NCBI GenBank assembly: GCA_031267005.1
Contig: JAIRZX010000237.1
Location: 1 to 14,742 of the forward strand
Direction of reading: 5' to 3'
DNA length: 14,742 nucleotides
Origin: Deltaproteobacteria bacterium
GTDB taxonomy: Bacteria > Desulfobacterota > Desulfarculia > Adiutricales > Adiutricaceae
The notes below the pieces were generated by a model. It was given only the letters and a program-made list of their open reading frames with translations. It was not told where the DNA came from and did not search any database. This document shows positions 13,651 to 14,742 of the stretch, one piece after another (positions within the stretch are counted from its first letter, which is position 1; each line of letters opens with the position of its first letter). The position numbers were made by a program, and so were the translations under genes.

Positions 13651-14207
13651 CCCCCCCCCCCCGCGATTTCCCAACGGCTGTAAAGAGGCGGGCCGGGTCC
13701 CGGCGAGCGATGCAGTCCGCCCGTACGGGCCCGGCAGTTCCCATCGATCGAAGTCGGGAGCGAGTCGAGCGTCGCGGCTAGCCACCCGACCGATCTGCCC
13801 TCCAGGTCAGCGAGATTCCGGTCCCTGGAGTCGGAAGGGAGGTTACCCGCTTCCGCCGCAGCGCGGGTAACTGTCCGGCCTCCAGGACCGGCAAGCCCCC
13901 AGCGTGCGAAATCCGGGGGCAAAGTCCCCTCTTCTTCCGCTTCGTGGGCGACTGTCCATCCAGTCGGTTCCTTAATCTCCCAGGTGTCGAACCCGGCGGG
14001 AAGAGTTCCAGCCGTGGCCGCCGCGTGTGTAACGCTCCAACCATTCTGGTCAGCCATCTCCCAGCGGAGGAATCCGTCAGGAATGGTCCCCGCCTCCGCA
14101 GCGACGTGGGCGACGGTTCGTCCCGATGAATCGCTACGGCCCCAGCCGTCGTAAGTCAAGTTAAGCCTCCCCGCCTGTTCCGCCTTAAAGGCGTCCTCAA
14201 TGGGCAT
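13620..14207 (-). CDS. Ankyrin-like 27-residue repeat protein, truncated at a G12 tract
   Basis: The 195-residue frame starts at ATG 14207; AGGAGG lies only 2 nt before it, closer than usual. After a short N-terminus come exact 27-residue units of the pattern G(W/R)(T/S)V-xH-A-A-xx-G-T(L/I)P-xxF-xxW-xx: GRTVAHVAAEAGTIPDGF, GWSVTHAAATAGTLPAGF, GWTVAHEAEEEGTLPPDF, GRTVTRAAAEAGNLPSD and a weaker fifth. The length and the TVAHxAAxxG helix resemble ankyrin repeats, with an added LPxxFxxW turn. Such proteins usually bind other proteins; no catalytic motif, signal peptide or membrane segment is seen. Between about 13690 and 13760 consensus residues (FDRWELPGPYGRTA) lie in another frame, suggesting two small compensating indels. 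The frame ends soon after the G12 tract. Confidence 0.7.
   Translation of the reverse strand: MPIEDAFKAEQAGRLNLTYDGWGRSDSSGRTVAHVAAEAGTIPDGFLRWEMADQNGWSVTHAAATAGTLPAGFDTWEIKEPTGWTVAHEAEEEGTLPPDFARWGLAGPGGRTVTRAAAEAGNLPSDSRDRNLADLEGRSVGWLAATLDSLPTSIDGNCRARTGGLHRSPGPGPPLYSRWEIAGGGGRLERGTRCR
13651..13662 (-). repeat. G12 homopolymer, possible phase-variation tract
   Basis: Twelve G on the coding (minus) strand lie inside the repeat protein. At G12 translation stops at 13620. At G11 or G14 the frame rejoins the repeat pattern and runs to 13412. Poly-G tracts of this length slip easily during replication, and also in sequencing. Confidence 0.7.
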
Positions 14208-14551
14208 TTCCTCCTGCTCGCCCCAATTATTCGATCCGCGCTGATATTTCAGTTGAGTAAATATTTTATAGTCTGGATGATCGTGGAACGAAGACTATCT
14301 CTGTTTCTTTAACAGTTCGAATGCAGTACGGCTCATTATTATTGTGTAGATCATTTGACACCTCGTTGGAACATTTTTGTCCATTGGCTACGGATCTGGG
14401 CAACTATTGAAGCTGTAATTTTTGTACAATGCCGATAAATTTCATCGAGCTTCTAGATCAGATGGCTCATTATAAGAAAAAGACAGAGTTGACGCAAGTA
14501 ATCATGGATTTGAAATAGGGAAAATATTCATTGATTAATGAAAAATATTTA
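14208..14551. other. AT-rich intergenic region, no firm gene
   Basis: No recognisable domain, RNA gene or strong promoter is seen. A 29-codon rightward frame starts at ATG 14429 (MPINFIELLDQMAHYKKKTE) and ends at TAG 14518. It has a plausible helical composition but no ribosome site. Confidence 0.4.
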
Positions 14552-14663
14552 TACGTAAAACTTGAGTTGCGTAAAACTTGAGTTACATAAATCTTGATTT
14601 ACGTAAATCTTGATTTGCGTTAAACATCGCTTTACGTAAAGTGAAGTTTATATAAATCTATAT
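14552..14663. repeat. 16-bp degenerate tandem array, about seven units
   Basis: Units of exactly 16 bp start at 14552, 14568, 14584, 14600, 14616, 14632 and 14648, typified by TACGTAAATCTTGATT. The first four are close to each other and the last three are diverged. Several units contain the palindromic core TACGTA. The array lies just before a possible rightward gene, so it may be a set of binding sites or iterons. Confidence 0.75.
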
Positions 14664-14722
14664 TTCAATAAAAATTATTTATGTATTTTTTTAGATTTAA
14701 GATTAATGTATTTCAAGGAAGG

Positions 14723-14742
14723 ATGGAACAGGAAGGCAACCA
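14723..14742 (+). CDS. Possible 5' end of a rightward gene cut by the window edge
   Basis: ATG at 14723 is preceded by AAGGAAGG, a strong but very close Shine-Dalgarno-like sequence. Only MEQEGN is visible. An alternative start at 14706 (MYFKEGWNRKAT) is in another frame and lacks a ribosome site. Too little is in the window to say more. Confidence 0.2.

Noticed and set aside
14552..14663. CRISPR array
   Set aside because: Units are 16 bp and contiguous, with no spacers and no cas genes.

Overview
The left 10.1 kb is very GC-rich and reads leftward. The right 4.2 kb (from about 10510) is AT-rich, repeat-laden and full of broken genes. The sequence suggests a GC-rich bacterium carrying a secondary-lipid (polyunsaturated-fatty-acid-synthase type) locus next to a decaying accessory region. 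A deltaproteobacterial or similar host is a guess from gene content only; no rRNA or tRNA is present to settle it.

Lipid-synthase operon (1-10078, minus strand). The first gene encodes a PfaA-type ketosynthase (KS) with intact Cys-His-His, followed by an acyltransferase (AT)-like region whose GHSxG nucleophile motif reads GQGPG. A frame change at a run of six C (7446-7451) separates it from an overlapping frame with the end of the AT-like region, three acyl carrier proteins (each with DSIKKVE) and a PfaA-type ketoreductase. One extra C would fuse both into a single protein of about 2594 residues with the order KS, pseudo-AT, ACP x3, KR, as in PfaA. The next gene starts with TTG inside the previous stop codon (TTGA) and encodes a PfaC-type KS that runs off the left edge. 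No dehydratase, enoylreductase, active AT or phosphopantetheinyl transferase is visible; some may lie further left. These proteins carry unusual low-complexity sequence: about 160 residues of Ala/Ser/Pro/Gly between the two catalytic histidines of the first KS, a Gly/Asp/Asn stretch of about 60 residues in the second KS, Tyr/Pro-rich repeats between ACPs, and Ser/Lys/Asp then (SSSP)n tails.

Upstream region (10079-11758). It holds a GC-rich leader with homopolymer hairpins, an AT-rich segment with a 15-bp palindrome, a 6/12-bp minisatellite, a (GAT)9 tract and a stretch with no gene I can support.

Accessory region (11759-14742). A Panacea-domain (DUF4065/SocA-like) antitoxin gene has been cut in two by a 99-bp miniature inverted-repeat element with a TA target duplication. 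Removing the element and one TA restores a 187-residue frame exactly. A second, inverted copy of the element lies in the adjacent partner gene, which begins 1 nt after the antitoxin stop and is itself decayed. Two 18-bp direct repeats before the antitoxin look like its operator. Further right is an ankyrin-like protein made of exact 27-residue repeats, truncated at a G12 tract that could switch its reading frame, then AT-rich DNA with a 16-bp tandem array and perhaps the start of a rightward gene at the edge.
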